Below are positions 15,721-25,040 of a stretch of 33,429 nt of DNA, in pieces. The translations under genes were made by a program, and so were the position numbers. The DNA comes from Nitrosomonas sp. Nm51 (GTDB taxonomy: Bacteria; Pseudomonadota; Gammaproteobacteria; Burkholderiales; Nitrosomonadaceae), in the NCBI RefSeq assembly GCF_900111165.1, contig NZ_FOGH01000027.1, forward strand, positions 1 through 33,429. Direction: 5' to 3'. Under the pieces are notes generated by a model. It made no database searches. It was not told the origin of the DNA and worked only from the letters and a program-made list of their open reading frames with translations. Positions within the stretch are counted from its first letter, which is position 1; each line of letters opens with the position of its first letter.

Positions 15721-16452
15721 TTAAAATCGCTCGCCTTCCTCCAGATAACGCCACCGTCCTTCAGGAAGATTACCGAGCCTGACCTGTCCGATGCGCACGC
15801 GTTTTAATCCTGAAACGTGCAAACCGACCAAATCGCACATTCGGCGTATCTGTCGTTTTCTGCCTTCGTGCAGAACAAAGCGTAACTGATCCTTATTCAG
15901 CCATTGTACGGTTGCAGGCTTCAACGCTCTGCCGTCCAGACTCAAGCCATGATTGAGCAATGCAAGCTTTTCATCAGAGAGGCGGCCCCGCACTCTGACC
16001 AGGTATTCTTTATCTACCGGCGAGGCAATGCCGATCAGTTGCCGGGCTATGCGCCCATCCTGCGTAAATATCAGCAATCCCTGCGAATCAATATCCAGAC
16101 GCCCGGCCGGGGCAAGATTTTTTAGATGTTCCGGTTTAAACAATTTACAATAACCGTTTTTTTGAAACTGAGTTTCGGCCTTAATTAAGTGAATCGCTGG
16201 CCGGTAACCTGGTTCCGGCTGTCCGGAAACATGACCGACAGGCTTGTTGACTAAAATGGTAACAAGCCGCAGCTGTTGTGACCGCGCTGCCGAATGCAGC
16301 GTGATTTTTTGCCCTGGAAAAACTTTACAGCCAAGTTCCGAAATACATTTACCATCCACAAAAACCCAGCCGCGTTCAATATAGCTGTCTGCTTCGCGCC
16401 GGGAACACAGGCCTTGTTTTGACATCAGTTTGGACAAGCGGATTTTTTCCAT
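15721..16452 (-). CDS. RluF/RsuA-type 23S rRNA pseudouridine synthase
   Basis: About 243 residues. An N-terminal S4 RNA-binding domain ([32 protein letters not shown]) is followed by the RsuA-family catalytic core: [12 protein letters not shown], the catalytic-aspartate motif [17 protein letters not shown], and [26 protein letters not shown]. The family converts a uridine in rRNA to pseudouridine; the ordering and GLCSRREAD start point to RluF or RluB, and which uridine cannot be read. The ATG at 16452 is preferred over the GTG at 16458. It ends 80 bases before the preferred start of the spermidine-synthase-like gene, so the two are likely cotranscribed. Confidence 0.87.
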   Translation of the reverse strand: MEKIRLSKLMSKQGLCSRREADSYIERGWVFVDGKCISELGCKVFPGQKITLHSAARSQQLRLVTILVNKPVGHVSGQPEPGYRPAIHLIKAETQFQKNGYCKLFKPEHLKNLAPAGRLDIDSQGLLIFTQDGRIARQLIGIASPVDKEYLVRVRGRLSDEKLALLNHGLSLDGRALKPATVQWLNKDQLRFVLHEGRKRQIRRMCDLVGLHVSGLKRVRIGQVRLGNLPEGRWRYLEEGERF

Positions 16453-16547
16453 AAACACTAGCTGAAAAATAACAGTCTACGATTCAGTTAAAATAACGCT
16501 ATTATAGACGCTGTCAATCAAAAATTTCTCTTTTACGGATATGAATT

Positions 16548-17000
16548 ATGGAAACGACTGAAACACTATTATTTCAAGCGCAACAACGCGCCAGACAAAT
16601 GGGATTACCCTACAAAGGTGCCTTGCTGCCCACTGAAGCCTATCACGTACTGCAAGAATCAGCGCATGCACAGCTGGTGGACGTCCGCACCCGGGCTGAA
16701 CTGGATTGGGTGGGACGCATACCTGGCGCCAAAGAAATTGAATTGCGCGCTTACCCCGGTATGCAACCCAACCCGAATTTTCTCGGTGAACTGGCGGAAC
16801 ACATCGATAAAAATTTACCCGTTTTGTTCATTTGCCGCAGCGGCGCACGTTCAGGACAGGCCGCCGCCATCGCGGCCGAAGCCGATTTCAAGGAAAGTTA
16901 CAACATTCTCGAAGGTTTTGAAGGAGATAAAGACGATAAAGGACACCGCGGAAAATCTTCCGGCTGGAAAGCAGCTGGCTTGCCTTGGGAACAAGGCTGA
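16548..17000 (+). CDS. Rhodanese-domain protein
   Basis: A 150-residue single-domain rhodanese. An N-terminal helical segment leads into AQLVDVRTRAELDWVGRIPG, and the active-site loop is ICRSGARSGQAAA, with the catalytic cysteine followed by RSGARS. The C-terminal EGFEGDKDDKGHRGKSSGWKAAGLPWEQG tail is conserved in betaproteobacterial relatives. It probably handles a persulfide sulfur on that cysteine. No signal peptide. It is divergent from the pseudouridine synthase gene; a band of IS fragments follows immediately downstream. Confidence 0.88.
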   Translation: METTETLLFQAQQRARQMGLPYKGALLPTEAYHVLQESAHAQLVDVRTRAELDWVGRIPGAKEIELRAYPGMQPNPNFLGELAEHIDKNLPVLFICRSGARSGQAAAIAAEADFKESYNILEGFEGDKDDKGHRGKSSGWKAAGLPWEQG

Positions 17001-17033
17001 TTCAACCGGTTTTTAGAACATGTCTGGCTAAAA

Positions 17034-17150
17034 TCAAACGCATTTGGCGATTGTAATTTGAATCATGGCGGTACGGACCATATTTTCAGCGGAATTGGCG
17101 AGGATTTCATAATCCCTGGACAAGCGCCTGAAATTCCCAAACCTGGCAAA
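17034..17150 (-). pseudogene. IS5-family transposase, C-terminal remnant
   Basis: Read on the minus strand, the frame gives ARFGNFRRLSRDYEILANSA then ENMVRTAMIQITIAKCV and a TGA stop at 17034-17036. The FRRLSRDYE block followed by (S)AENMVxxAMI is the C-terminal end of IS5-type transposases, next to the last catalytic glutamate region. Nothing of the rest is present, so the element was cut by a later rearrangement. Confidence 0.72.
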
Positions 17151-17188
17151 ACAGCAAAGGCATCTTTGATTTTTTTGGAATATGCAAT

Positions 17189-17516
17189 TTGACAACCACT
17201 ATTCGCAAGCTAATGGATGTTGGAGCAATTCAACTAACACTAGTTGATGAGCATAACCTGTTTGAATTTACGCATGCGGACTTTCCGGGAGAAAACTGGT
17301 TGCTTATCGCAACCATGGCCTCGTCTATCGGCGCAAGTACAGACGAGAAACTTACTAAAGGCGACCACTGAAGCGCTGGAAAAGATTCAACAGATGATAG
17401 CGCGGGGCTTTTTTGAAGATAAGGACAAAATTGGTGTGCGCGTTGGTCGCGTAGTTAATCAATACAAAATGGCCAAGCACTTCAAATTGGAGATTGGGGC
17501 ATTGCCCCGGCCTTGA
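17189..17516 (+). pseudogene. IS1634-family transposase remnant (frameshifted)
   Basis: Two overlapping plus-strand frames together give one internal stretch of an IS1634-type transposase: LVDEHNLFEFTHADFPGENW in the first, then KATTEALEKIQQMIARGFFE and DKDKIGVRVGRVVNQYKMAK followed by HFKLEIG in the second. A frameshift lies near 17340-17370. The N-terminal region and the DDE C-terminal part are missing. It abuts the IS5 remnant on one side and a truncated response regulator on the other. Confidence 0.72.
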
Positions 17517-17546
17517 TGGAAATCTCTGGGCAGGCCAAATTGCGGA

Positions 17547-17909
17547 CTATAAGGGTTTCGTCAGGACTTTCACACGTGCCGCCAGTTCTTGCAAAGAAAA
17601 AGGCTTAGTCAAATAGTCGTCAGCCCCTGCATTAAACCCTTCTAATACGTTTTCAAGCGAGTTTCTGACTGTCAACATGAGCACTGGCATGGTCCGCTGT
17701 GCATCTTGACGAAGTCTTCTGCAGAGATCGATACCATCTATATCCGGCAACTCCAGATCTAGAATAATAGCGTCATAATCTTTCGTAATCGCCAAATGCA
17801 AACCCGTCGTCCCGTCACCTACCGCATCAATCGTATATCCAAAAGTTTCTAGATAATCATAGATGCTGGAGGCAATATCCTGGTTGTCTTCTATAATAAG
17901 AATATTCAT
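17547..17909 (-). pseudogene. Truncated OmpR-type response regulator (receiver domain only)
   Basis: About 120 residues of receiver domain, start chosen at ATG 17909 (MNILIIEDN). The pocket is complete: E7-D8, D51 in ILDLELPD, T in LTVRN, and K in YLTKPF. The ending QELAARVKVLTKPL is where OmpR/PhoB-type proteins normally run on into the winged-helix output domain; here a stop follows at once, next to IS debris. It is most likely the N-terminal half of a regulator whose output domain was lost. A working receiver-only protein cannot be excluded, as the frame itself is intact. Confidence 0.7.
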
Positions 17910-17941
17910 GGGTGCGCTCACCGTTAAGATTTTGAAACAAG

Positions 17942-18109
17942 TCACGGCCAATCAAGCAAAGTGGCCTGGGTGCCGGTATCGATATTGTCATAATTCAGGC
18001 TGGCGTTGATAATATGTCTGGAATGGTCTTGCAGCGGCTGGCTGGCAGAGGTTTGCACCCGAAGGTTCTCCTCTGCCAAGGTTACATTGGATGTGGACCA
18101 GGCAGGCAT
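17942..18109 (-). pseudogene. TonB-dependent receptor fragment
   Basis: A minus-strand frame reads NVTLAEENLRVQTSASQPLQ followed by DHSRHIINASLNYDNIDTGT, then QATLLDWP and stop. The QPLQxHSxxxINASLxYDN pattern is that of C-terminal beta-strands in TonB-dependent outer-membrane receptors (usually QPLQGQSPYxxNxxLxYD). Only about 50 residues remain, and there is no plug domain or barrel end. It lies between the truncated response regulator and the RND efflux genes, as one more relic in this stretch. Confidence 0.5.
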
Positions 18110-18170
18110 AGTTGCCGCCGAAACTAAACCCTACCCAGCCATGGATGGATGAAATCGAGATACCTGAGGC

Positions 18171-19607
18171 TCACTGCCACCCTCCACCAAGTGATCTATA
18201 AAGATCCACCATTGCGTCAATTTGCTTTTGTTTCATTTCAATCAGATCCGCTTTGGCTTCCAAGGTCTCCCTTTGTGCCAACAGCACATCCAGGTAGTCC
18301 GTGCGAGCAGACTTGAATAGCTGGTTAGCGATATCAATTGATTTGCTGAGCGCTTCAACTTGGTTTGTCTTAAGCTGATAGCTTTTCTCGAGGTTATTGA
18401 TATTTGAAACTTGATTCGCTACTTCAGTAAAAGCTCTGATAATTCTTTGCTCATACTCATAAGCTGCCTGAATCTGCCTGGCATTGGCATTTTTATATTC
18501 CGCCTCGATGGCAAGCCTATTGACCAATGGAGCCACTAGTTCTCCCGCGACAGTGGCCGCCAATGACTCTGGGGTATTGATCAGATACTTAAGTGCAAAA
18601 GCTTCAAATCCTACTCCAGCCCTTATACCAAAGGAGGGATAGAATTCAGCCCTGGCCACATCTATATTTAATGCCGCCGCCGATAGTTCAAGCTCTGCTT
18701 GCCTGATATCAGGTCTATTTTGCAGCAATTCTGACGGAATGCCTGTCTTAAGCATGAAGGGTTTGAACTCCATAAAACTGTCAGAAGCACGCTGGATAGG
18801 TTGCGGCGTCCTACCCAGCAAAAAATTTATCCGATTTTCAACAACAGTAATATTCTGCTTAATCTGGTATAGTTTACTTTTGTTTTTTGCCACTTCTGCT
18901 TCGTAGCGTTTAATGGCAAGTGTACTTGCTCTTGCGAACTCTTGCAGACGCCTGACCAACTTCAGAGCATCTTGCTGAATACTAATATTTGACTCTAAAT
19001 TGTTAAGCTGGTTGTCCAAGGAAAGCAGTTCATAATACGAATGGGCAATTTCAGCGACCAGGTTAGTCACTAAAAAATTTACACCTTCTTCTGACGCCAT
19101 ATACTCGAAAACAGCGACCTTCTTCGCATTCCTCAGCTTTTTCCATATATCTATCTCCCAGGTCGAAAACAGCCCGAAGTGATAATCCCCCACGTACCTA
19201 GGAAAATGCCGGCCTTCCCTTACTGGCAGATTTTCTTCAACAGCGCCAAAGCGTGTAAACTCGCCGACTCTTTCCTTGCCTGCACCACCACCAATATTTA
19301 CAAATGGCAAGTATTCGCCTCGACGTGCTTGAATTTCATTCCGTGCAATATTGATACGCTGCATCATGATATTAATTTCTTTATTATTTTCAACAGCTAT
19401 ATCCAGCAAACTTACTAAATTAGGGTCACTAAAAAAATCTTCCCATTTAATATTTGCCGCATTGTCCTCATCCGAAACACCTTCTTTAAAAACAGCAGGA
19501 AGATGTGTGTCTTCTTTTTTGATAAGCGAATCAGGCACGCAGGCTTGCAGTAAAAATACCAACGCGCTTGAAGCAATAATCTGAAATATTTTAGTCTTTG
19601 ATCTCAT
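18171..19607 (-). CDS. RND efflux outer-membrane factor (OprM/TolC-type lipoprotein)
   Basis: About 478 residues, the NodT-family size. The start MRSKTKIFQII gives a lipoprotein signal peptide ending in a lipobox (VFLLQAC), so the N-terminus is lipid-anchored. Two internal OEP repeats follow, with markers EIDIWKKLRNAKK, LQNRPDIRQAELELSAAALNIDVARAEFYPSF and LDVLLAQRETLEAKADLIEMKQKQIDAMVDLYRSLGGGWQ. It forms the trimeric exit duct of the tripartite pump. The chosen ATG overlaps the end of the pump gene by 17 bases and lies inside that gene's tandem repeat. It is the last gene of the adaptor-pump-duct operon. Confidence 0.93.
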   Translation of the reverse strand: MRSKTKIFQIIASSALVFLLQACVPDSLIKKEDTHLPAVFKEGVSDEDNAANIKWEDFFSDPNLVSLLDIAVENNKEINIMMQRINIARNEIQARRGEYLPFVNIGGGAGKERVGEFTRFGAVEENLPVREGRHFPRYVGDYHFGLFSTWEIDIWKKLRNAKKVAVFEYMASEEGVNFLVTNLVAEIAHSYYELLSLDNQLNNLESNISIQQDALKLVRRLQEFARASTLAIKRYEAEVAKNKSKLYQIKQNITVVENRINFLLGRTPQPIQRASDSFMEFKPFMLKTGIPSELLQNRPDIRQAELELSAAALNIDVARAEFYPSFGIRAGVGFEAFALKYLINTPESLAATVAGELVAPLVNRLAIEAEYKNANARQIQAAYEYEQRIIRAFTEVANQVSNINNLEKSYQLKTNQVEALSKSIDIANQLFKSARTDYLDVLLAQRETLEAKADLIEMKQKQIDAMVDLYRSLGGGWQ

Positions 19608-22600
19608 TTTTTGTAGGGCCATGGTCATTCGTCTCGGTTAAGGGGCCAATGTCTTCATCTTTAATCTCATCTTCTGAAGGGCCATATTTATAAGTCTCGG
19701 TGTAGGGTTCAAGGTCTTCGTCTTTAATTAATTTTCTACCTTCGGCTATTTTGGCAAATATATAATAAAGCCCTGGAATAATGATGACACCAAACACGGT
19801 ACCGAAAACCATCCCACCCAGCGCTGAGGTACCAATTGTCCTGTTGCCGATTGCCCCCGCTCCCGTGGCCATCGCCAAGGGTATCAACCCAGCTATGAAA
19901 GCAAATGACGTCATCAAAATCGGCCGGAAACGCGTTTTTGCACCCGCAATCGCTGCCTGCATAACCGTCATGCCTTGGGCTTGCTTCTGGGATGCAAATT
20001 CGACAATCAATACTGCATTTTTCCCGAGTAAACCAACTAACATCACCATTCCCAGTTGTGAATACACATCATTGGCGAGCCCCAATTCATTTAATAAAAG
20101 GAAAGCACCAAAAATACCGGGAGGCAGAGAAAGTATTACGACCAATGGTAAAAGAAAACTTTCGTATTGCGCGGCCAGCACCAAGTAGACAAACAAGATG
20201 ACGACAAAGAAAATCGCCACTGCTTCGTTGCCCCGGCGGGCTTCGTCATATGATAAGCCCTCCCAGGCAATGTCAAAACCTTTTGGCAGGATGTCTTCTG
20301 CGACTTCCAGGACTGTATTGATGGCGTCGCCGGTGGTGTAACCTTTTGCGGGTTCGGCGCGAATTGCTGCCGAGTTATAGAGGTTAAAACGCATGAGCTC
20401 ATTGGGTCCCTGCTTTTTCACCATGGTCGTGAAGGAGGAGAGCGGGACCATTTCACCTTTATCATTTTTCACAAATAATTTCAGCACTTCATCAGGGCTA
20501 CGTCGAAATTCCGGCAAGGTTTGAAGATATACTTTAAAAAAGTTATTGAAACGGATAAAGCCGTATTCATAGGTACTGGCGATCATGATGCCCAGCTGAT
20601 CCATCACATCTTTGACTGTAACCCCTTTTTGCATGGCAAGCTGATTGTCGATGACCAGTTCGTATTGTGGATAATTGGCCGCATAAAAAGTAAACAAACC
20701 GGTCAGCTCTTTACGTTCGCGCAATGCTTTCATGTACTTTTTGGTAAGTTCATCGAATTCATAGTAGTCTGTATCCAGTGTCTTATCTACCAAGCGAAAT
20801 GACAAACCCGATGCCGCGCCGTACCCCGGCACCGCCGGAGGTTGAAAATACTCGATAACCGCACCCATGTCATGGCTTTTTTCTTCCAACTCTTCGATAA
20901 TGTCCGTTACAGAATGTTCACGCTCCGACCAATCTTTCAAATTGATAATAACGGTCCCTGCATTTGACCCGCGACCTTCAGTGAGTACTTCATACCCAGC
21001 CAGAGAAGAAATTGATTGAACACCTTCAACTTTTTCAGCCAGCAATTCCAGTTCTCGCGCCACTTTGTTGGTTACTTCGATGGTTGAGCCGGGCGGCGTT
21101 TGGATAATCGCATAAATCATGCCCTGGTCTTCGCCGGGAATAAAGCCGGAAGGCAGGATTTTACTGACAGTGAAAATACCGAAGGAAAACACGGCCAATA
21201 TCAAAAGCGTGACAATGCGCCGGGTGACCATGATGTTCATCAATCGGACGTAAACCCTGGTGACTTTTTCAAAAACAAAATTAAAACCGTTGATGAAAAG
21301 GCTGACGGGATCTTTTCGTTTCGGCTGGCCATGCGTATTTTTAAGAATCATGGCACACAATACCGGAGCAAGCGATAGCGCCACAATTGCTGAAATAGTG
21401 ATCGACGATGCCATAGTGATAGAGAATTCTCGATAAAACACCCCAACCGGTCCCGGCATAAATGCAATAGGGATGAACACCGATACCATGACCAGCGTAA
21501 TCGCTACAATGGCGCCGCCGATTTCTCCCAATACTCTTCGAGAAGCTTCAAAAGGGCTGCAATGCACATCGGCCATTTTTGCATGCACAGCTTCCACCAC
21601 CACAATGGCATCATCGACCACAATACCAATAGCCAGCACTAAAGCAAACAAGGTGATAAGGTTGATGGAAAGCCCGAACGCGGACATAACGGCGAATGCG
21701 CCAACCAGCGAAACCGGTACCGCGAGGATGGGGATCAAAGTAGAACGCCAGTCGCCAAGAAAAATAAAAACCACCAGGGAAACCAGTATGAAGGCTTCTA
21801 CCAAGGTGTGTAACACTTGTTCGATTGACGCGTCGACGAAACGCGACACATCATAGTTGATTGCGTAGTCCATACCCTCCGGGAAGGATTGTTTCAATTC
21901 TTCCAGTTTTGCCTTCGTTTCCGCTATAACTTCTTGCGCGTTAGTGTTGTAATTTTGCTTAAGCACGATAGACGCCGAAGGGTATCCGTCTTTATCAGAG
22001 TAAATATTGAAAGACGCAACACCCAGTTCGACCTCAGCTATATCTTTTAGGCGCAAAATCTCGCCTTCCGGAGAAGCCCGGATAACAATGTCTTCGTATT
22101 CTTCCGGCTTATTGAAACGCCCTTTATAGACCAGCACATACTCCTTGGACTCGGCGGCTTTGCCTGTGCTTTGCCCGAGACGGCCGGGACGTCCGATAAC
22201 GCTTTGTTCTCCTATGGCATTCATCACATCTTCTGCCGAGACATTATAGACTCGCATCCGCTCCGGGTTCAGCCAAACGCGCATCGCATATTGGCGAGCA
22301 CCCAGTATGTTCGCTTGGGCGATTCCCCTAATGCGCTGAATCTCTGGAATGACATTGACCCAAGCGTAATTATATAAAAGTTTCTGATCAGCGTTTTCGT
22401 CCGTGCTGAAGAGATTGACATACATAAGCATGCTGGGCTGGACGAAGTTCACGAACACGCCTTCCAAATTCATCAGTGCTGGCAGCCTGCTCGTCATCCG
22501 GTCCACACGCGTCTTCACGTTGACCATCGCAATATTGGGATCAACGCCTTGATCGAAATAGACTTGAATGGTCGCTTCGCCGGCGCTGGTTGCATCCGAA

Positions 22601-22836
22601 GTGATGTACCTCATGCCGGGCGTGCCATTGATAGCACGCTCCAAGATGATCAAAGACGATTTGACCAGTACTTCGGCACTGGAACCGGGAAATGATAGCG
22701 AAATCGTGACCCGAGGCGGTGCAATATCCGGAAACTGGGCAACTGGCAATGATTTCATCGCCAACAGACCCATAAACAAGAACATCAGCGATATCACAAT
22801 CGCCATCACAGGCCGCTTAAGAAAGATACTAAACAT
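19591..22836 (-). CDS. RND multidrug efflux pump (AcrB/HAE1 family)
   Basis: A 1081-residue inner-membrane proton antiporter, slightly longer than AcrB (about 1049) because of a repeated acidic tail. The start MFSIFLKRPVMAIVISLMFL is the usual first membrane helix. The proton-relay residues are present: DD in ALVLAIGIVVDDAIVVVEAVH (TM4) and K in MLVGLLGKNAVLIVEFA (TM10). The two porter halves show QFPDIAPPRVTISLSFPGSS and GFIPGEDQGMIYAIIQTPPG. It takes substrates from periplasm or membrane and passes them to the outer-membrane factor. It follows the adaptor by 23 bases and overlaps the duct gene. Substrates cannot be predicted. Confidence 0.95.
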   Translation of the reverse strand: MFSIFLKRPVMAIVISLMFLFMGLLAMKSLPVAQFPDIAPPRVTISLSFPGSSAEVLVKSSLIILERAINGTPGMRYITSDATSAGEATIQVYFDQGVDPNIAMVNVKTRVDRMTSRLPALMNLEGVFVNFVQPSMLMYVNLFSTDENADQKLLYNYAWVNVIPEIQRIRGIAQANILGARQYAMRVWLNPERMRVYNVSAEDVMNAIGEQSVIGRPGRLGQSTGKAAESKEYVLVYKGRFNKPEEYEDIVIRASPEGEILRLKDIAEVELGVASFNIYSDKDGYPSASIVLKQNYNTNAQEVIAETKAKLEELKQSFPEGMDYAINYDVSRFVDASIEQVLHTLVEAFILVSLVVFIFLGDWRSTLIPILAVPVSLVGAFAVMSAFGLSINLITLFALVLAIGIVVDDAIVVVEAVHAKMADVHCSPFEASRRVLGEIGGAIVAITLVMVSVFIPIAFMPGPVGVFYREFSITMASSITISAIVALSLAPVLCAMILKNTHGQPKRKDPVSLFINGFNFVFEKVTRVYVRLMNIMVTRRIVTLLILAVFSFGIFTVSKILPSGFIPGEDQGMIYAIIQTPPGSTIEVTNKVARELELLAEKVEGVQSISSLAGYEVLTEGRGSNAGTVIINLKDWSEREHSVTDIIEELEEKSHDMGAVIEYFQPPAVPGYGAASGLSFRLVDKTLDTDYYEFDELTKKYMKALRERKELTGLFTFYAANYPQYELVIDNQLAMQKGVTVKDVMDQLGIMIASTYEYGFIRFNNFFKVYLQTLPEFRRSPDEVLKLFVKNDKGEMVPLSSFTTMVKKQGPNELMRFNLYNSAAIRAEPAKGYTTGDAINTVLEVAEDILPKGFDIAWEGLSYDEARRGNEAVAIFFVVILFVYLVLAAQYESFLLPLVVILSLPPGIFGAFLLLNELGLANDVYSQLGMVMLVGLLGKNAVLIVEFASQKQAQGMTVMQAAIAGAKTRFRPILMTSFAFIAGLIPLAMATGAGAIGNRTIGTSALGGMVFGTVFGVIIIPGLYYIFAKIAEGRKLIKDEDLEPYTETYKYGPSEDEIKDEDIGPLTETNDHGPTKNEIKD
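19596..19721 (-). repeat. 63-base tandem repeat in the pump gene 3-prime end
   Basis: Two 63-base units (19596-19658 and 19659-19721) are clearly similar, with a partial third start at 19722. They encode a 21-residue unit, IKDED-(L/I)-x-P-x-TET-x(3-4)-GP-x3-EIKD style, repeated twice at the C-terminus of the RND pump. The copies have diverged at a number of bases. Confidence 0.85.
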
Positions 22837-22859
22837 GGCTTAACCCTTAAACTAAACAG

Positions 22860-23948
22860 TTATTCGGTATACATCTCTAACTCCGGGACAATCTCTTCGG
22901 GCGGCCTTAAATTGATACTGACCTTGTCTCCAGGACTAACTCTTCGTATACCTTCAAGCAACACCCTGTCGCTTTCATCAAGGCCTTCTTTAATAAGAAA
23001 CAGCTTTGTCGCCTCGGCTTCTATATGGATAAGCCTTTGCTCCAGCTTTTCTTCTTCATTGATGACGTAGACGTAGTTTTTATCCATGATTTCGAACACC
23101 GCTTTTTGCGGAATAATCATGGCATTTGAGTAATGCTTGGTCAAAAGGATGGTTCCTGTCTCATCATGTCTGAGAACTTTGTCCGGGTTAGGAAATAAGG
23201 CGCGAAATTGAATAGTGCCGAAACTGTTATCAAAATCACCTACAATCCTCTCAATGACACCCGTGTGTTCATAAATCTCGCCGTTTGCCATTTTTAGTTG
23301 TACGGCTTCGCCAAGTTTGTCGCCTTCTTTAATTTTAAAATTCAGGTAGTCTGCTTCCGGAACGTTGAAATAGACCCACAATTGTCTGATATCAGATAGT
23401 TCCGTCAGCAACTCGCCTTCATCGAGAAGACTGCCGATCCTGGCATGAAAACGACCCATAATTCCGTCAAAAGGTGCTCTGATATCGGTAAAACCCAAGC
23501 GGGTCTGCATTAACATCACCCTTGCATTTGCCTTATCCAGTTTTGCTTTTGCCAAAGCAAGCTCATTGGGCGATACGATATTCTCATCAGCCAAACCTTT
23601 GGTATTAAGGTATTCGACCTTTGCAAATTGCGCTTCGGCTTTCGCTGTTTCGAATTCTGCCTGATAAACTTTGGCCATAAGTTGAAACATGGGCTGTCCT
23701 TCTTTTATCCACTGCCCTTCATCCACAAAAATACGCTCTAAGTAGCCCTTTTCCAAAGCGCGGATTTCAATATGCATAATGGCTTCAATCAGACCGACAT
23801 ATTGCCTGGGTAAAGAAACGTCTTTACGGAACGGTGTTGTTGCCTCAAGTTTTGGCGGCTCATGATGCGCTTCATGTTCTGCATGATTACACCCATTCAG
23901 AAACAGAGCGGCGATTAAGCTTAGAACTACGGATAATTTAGTAATCAT
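22860..23948 (-). CDS. RND efflux periplasmic adaptor (membrane-fusion lipoprotein)
   Basis: About 362 residues, AcrA/MexA size. The start at 23948 is preferred over 24023, since it gives a lipoprotein signal (MITKLSVVLSLIAALFLNGC) whose LNGC is the lipobox. A His-rich linker (HAEHEAHHE) follows. Then come the lipoyl-type half (IEIRALEKGYLERIFVDEGQWIKEGQPMFQL), a helical hairpin (AEFETAKAEAQFAKVEYLNTKGL and on), the returning lipoyl strand FTDIRAPFDGIMGRF, and beta-barrel domains. It links the pump to the outer-membrane duct. First gene of the operon; the upstream region has two inverted repeats. Confidence 0.92.
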   Translation of the reverse strand: MITKLSVVLSLIAALFLNGCNHAEHEAHHEPPKLEATTPFRKDVSLPRQYVGLIEAIMHIEIRALEKGYLERIFVDEGQWIKEGQPMFQLMAKVYQAEFETAKAEAQFAKVEYLNTKGLADENIVSPNELALAKAKLDKANARVMLMQTRLGFTDIRAPFDGIMGRFHARIGSLLDEGELLTELSDIRQLWVYFNVPEADYLNFKIKEGDKLGEAVQLKMANGEIYEHTGVIERIVGDFDNSFGTIQFRALFPNPDKVLRHDETGTILLTKHYSNAMIIPQKAVFEIMDKNYVYVINEEEKLEQRLIHIEAEATKLFLIKEGLDESDRVLLEGIRRVSPGDKVSINLRPPEEIVPELEMYTE

Positions 23949-24288
23949 TTTTCTATCATTTAGGTTGTCAGGGGGCAAAGCATTTTGTTGAGTATAGGAA
24001 AAATAAACACCCTTTTTCACCAAAGGGGAACGTACTGAAAACTCAAGAAGCTGCTGGTCCGCTAATACGGTTCTTTAGTACTGGATACAGAAGATCGCTC
24101 CATTTCTCGCAGTGTAAAAAGTGTAAAAAGATTCTCATTTAGGGCATCTCGAGATTTCTTGGCCGTTAAGAGAATTGAGAAAATTTGTGGCAGACTACAC
24201 TATGGCGGCTCTATAGATTAGAGCGGTCCAATATAACGTATATAACGTTCACAAAAAGCAAGCAAACCTCCATAAAATAAATTTTCTC

Positions 24289-24342
24289 ATTTATCACTTG
24301 AAAAGATTCTAGTCCCACTAGCATAAAAATTTTGTGATAAAT
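24289..24342. repeat. Nested inverted repeat
   Basis: Outer arms ATTTATCAC (24289-24297) and GTGATAAAT (24334-24342) are perfect and enclose CTAG-TCCCA-CTAG (24309-24321). The centres coincide within one base, so the whole could form a cruciform or bind a dimeric regulator. Confidence 0.45.
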
Positions 24343-24379
24343 ATGTGAGTTATTTGTAAATTCTGAAAAAAATTCTTGC

Positions 24380-24396
24380 TATCAATTGTATTGATA
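24380..24396. promoter_or_regulatory. Operator-like palindrome
   Basis: TATCAAT-TGT-ATTGATA is a perfect 7-base inverted repeat of the size and style bound by MarR or TetR regulators, about 430 bases upstream of the RND adaptor start. No regulator gene is next to it. Confidence 0.4.
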
Positions 24397-24610
24397 CGTC
24401 TGGGTGCTTAGTCTAATCTACATGATGGCCCCGCACTCTGTCAGTGTCCTGTAACGGCACAAATACACAATGGCAGGATGCGGTATTGATCTTACTGCCC
24501 ATGGAAGAAGCAGCTTTTCAACTTGTCGTGAGCGGATTCATTGATCGCATCAAAATCCAATAATTGCCTGGCTGTCTGAACGATTTAGCAGGAGTTGTTT
24601 CTCTTTTTTG

Positions 24611-25035
24611 CACATCTTAAAAAAAGCGACGGTCTTCTTTGCCGGAGAAACGAAATGAAATATTCGTTTATCTCCCAGTATAAGAAGACTTGGTCAGTTA
24701 ATCCGATGTGTCGGATTTTGGGCGTAAGCCGCAATGGTTATTATTCTTTTCAGAAACGTCAGGCTGCGCTATCCGACGACCTGCTTCATAGGAGGATGGT
24801 GGAAAAAATTAAAGAAGTAGCGCGCGCCACAGATTACACTTATGGTTCGCGGCGGATGAAATCGGGTTTATGCTTCTGATATACCTATATCCGGACACAG
24901 GAAGGCTGGCTGTATCTGGCGGTGGTTATTGACTTGTGCTCGCGCAAAGTAGTGGGATGGAGTATGAGTACACGCATGAAAGCACAACTGGTTTGTGATG
25001 CCCTGAGAATGGCCGTTTGGCAACGCATTCCAGGA
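24611..25035 (+). pseudogene. IS3-family element remnant (orfA end plus internally deleted orfB)
   Basis: The end of orfA reads HILKKATVFFAGETK and stops at 24658, overlapping the orfB ATG at 24655. This is the normal IS3 arrangement, with an A-rich slippery run just before. OrfB begins MKYSFISQYKKTWSVNPMCR and continues to YGSRRMKSGLCF, then a stop at 24877-24879. Immediately after, in the same frame, [20 protein letters not shown] and [17 protein letters not shown] follow; this is the part around the second catalytic aspartate. About 60 codons between the two parts, including the first aspartate, are deleted, and the C-terminal third is also gone. The element is dead. Confidence 0.85.
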
Positions 25036-25040
25036 CATTA

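Larger units (their letters stand above)
23949..24610. other. Long intergenic region upstream of the RND operon
   Basis: No gene is seen. It holds a tandem decamer near 24113-24132 (AGTGTAAAAA twice), two inverted repeats listed separately, AT-rich promoter-like sequence, and, from about 24420, sequence probably belonging to the decayed IS3 element. Confidence 0.45.

Noticed and set aside
14900..15754. Long start of the spermidine-synthase-like gene at 15754
   Set aside because: The first 38 residues overlap the pseudouridine synthase gene and do not look like the family; the start at 15640 fits better.
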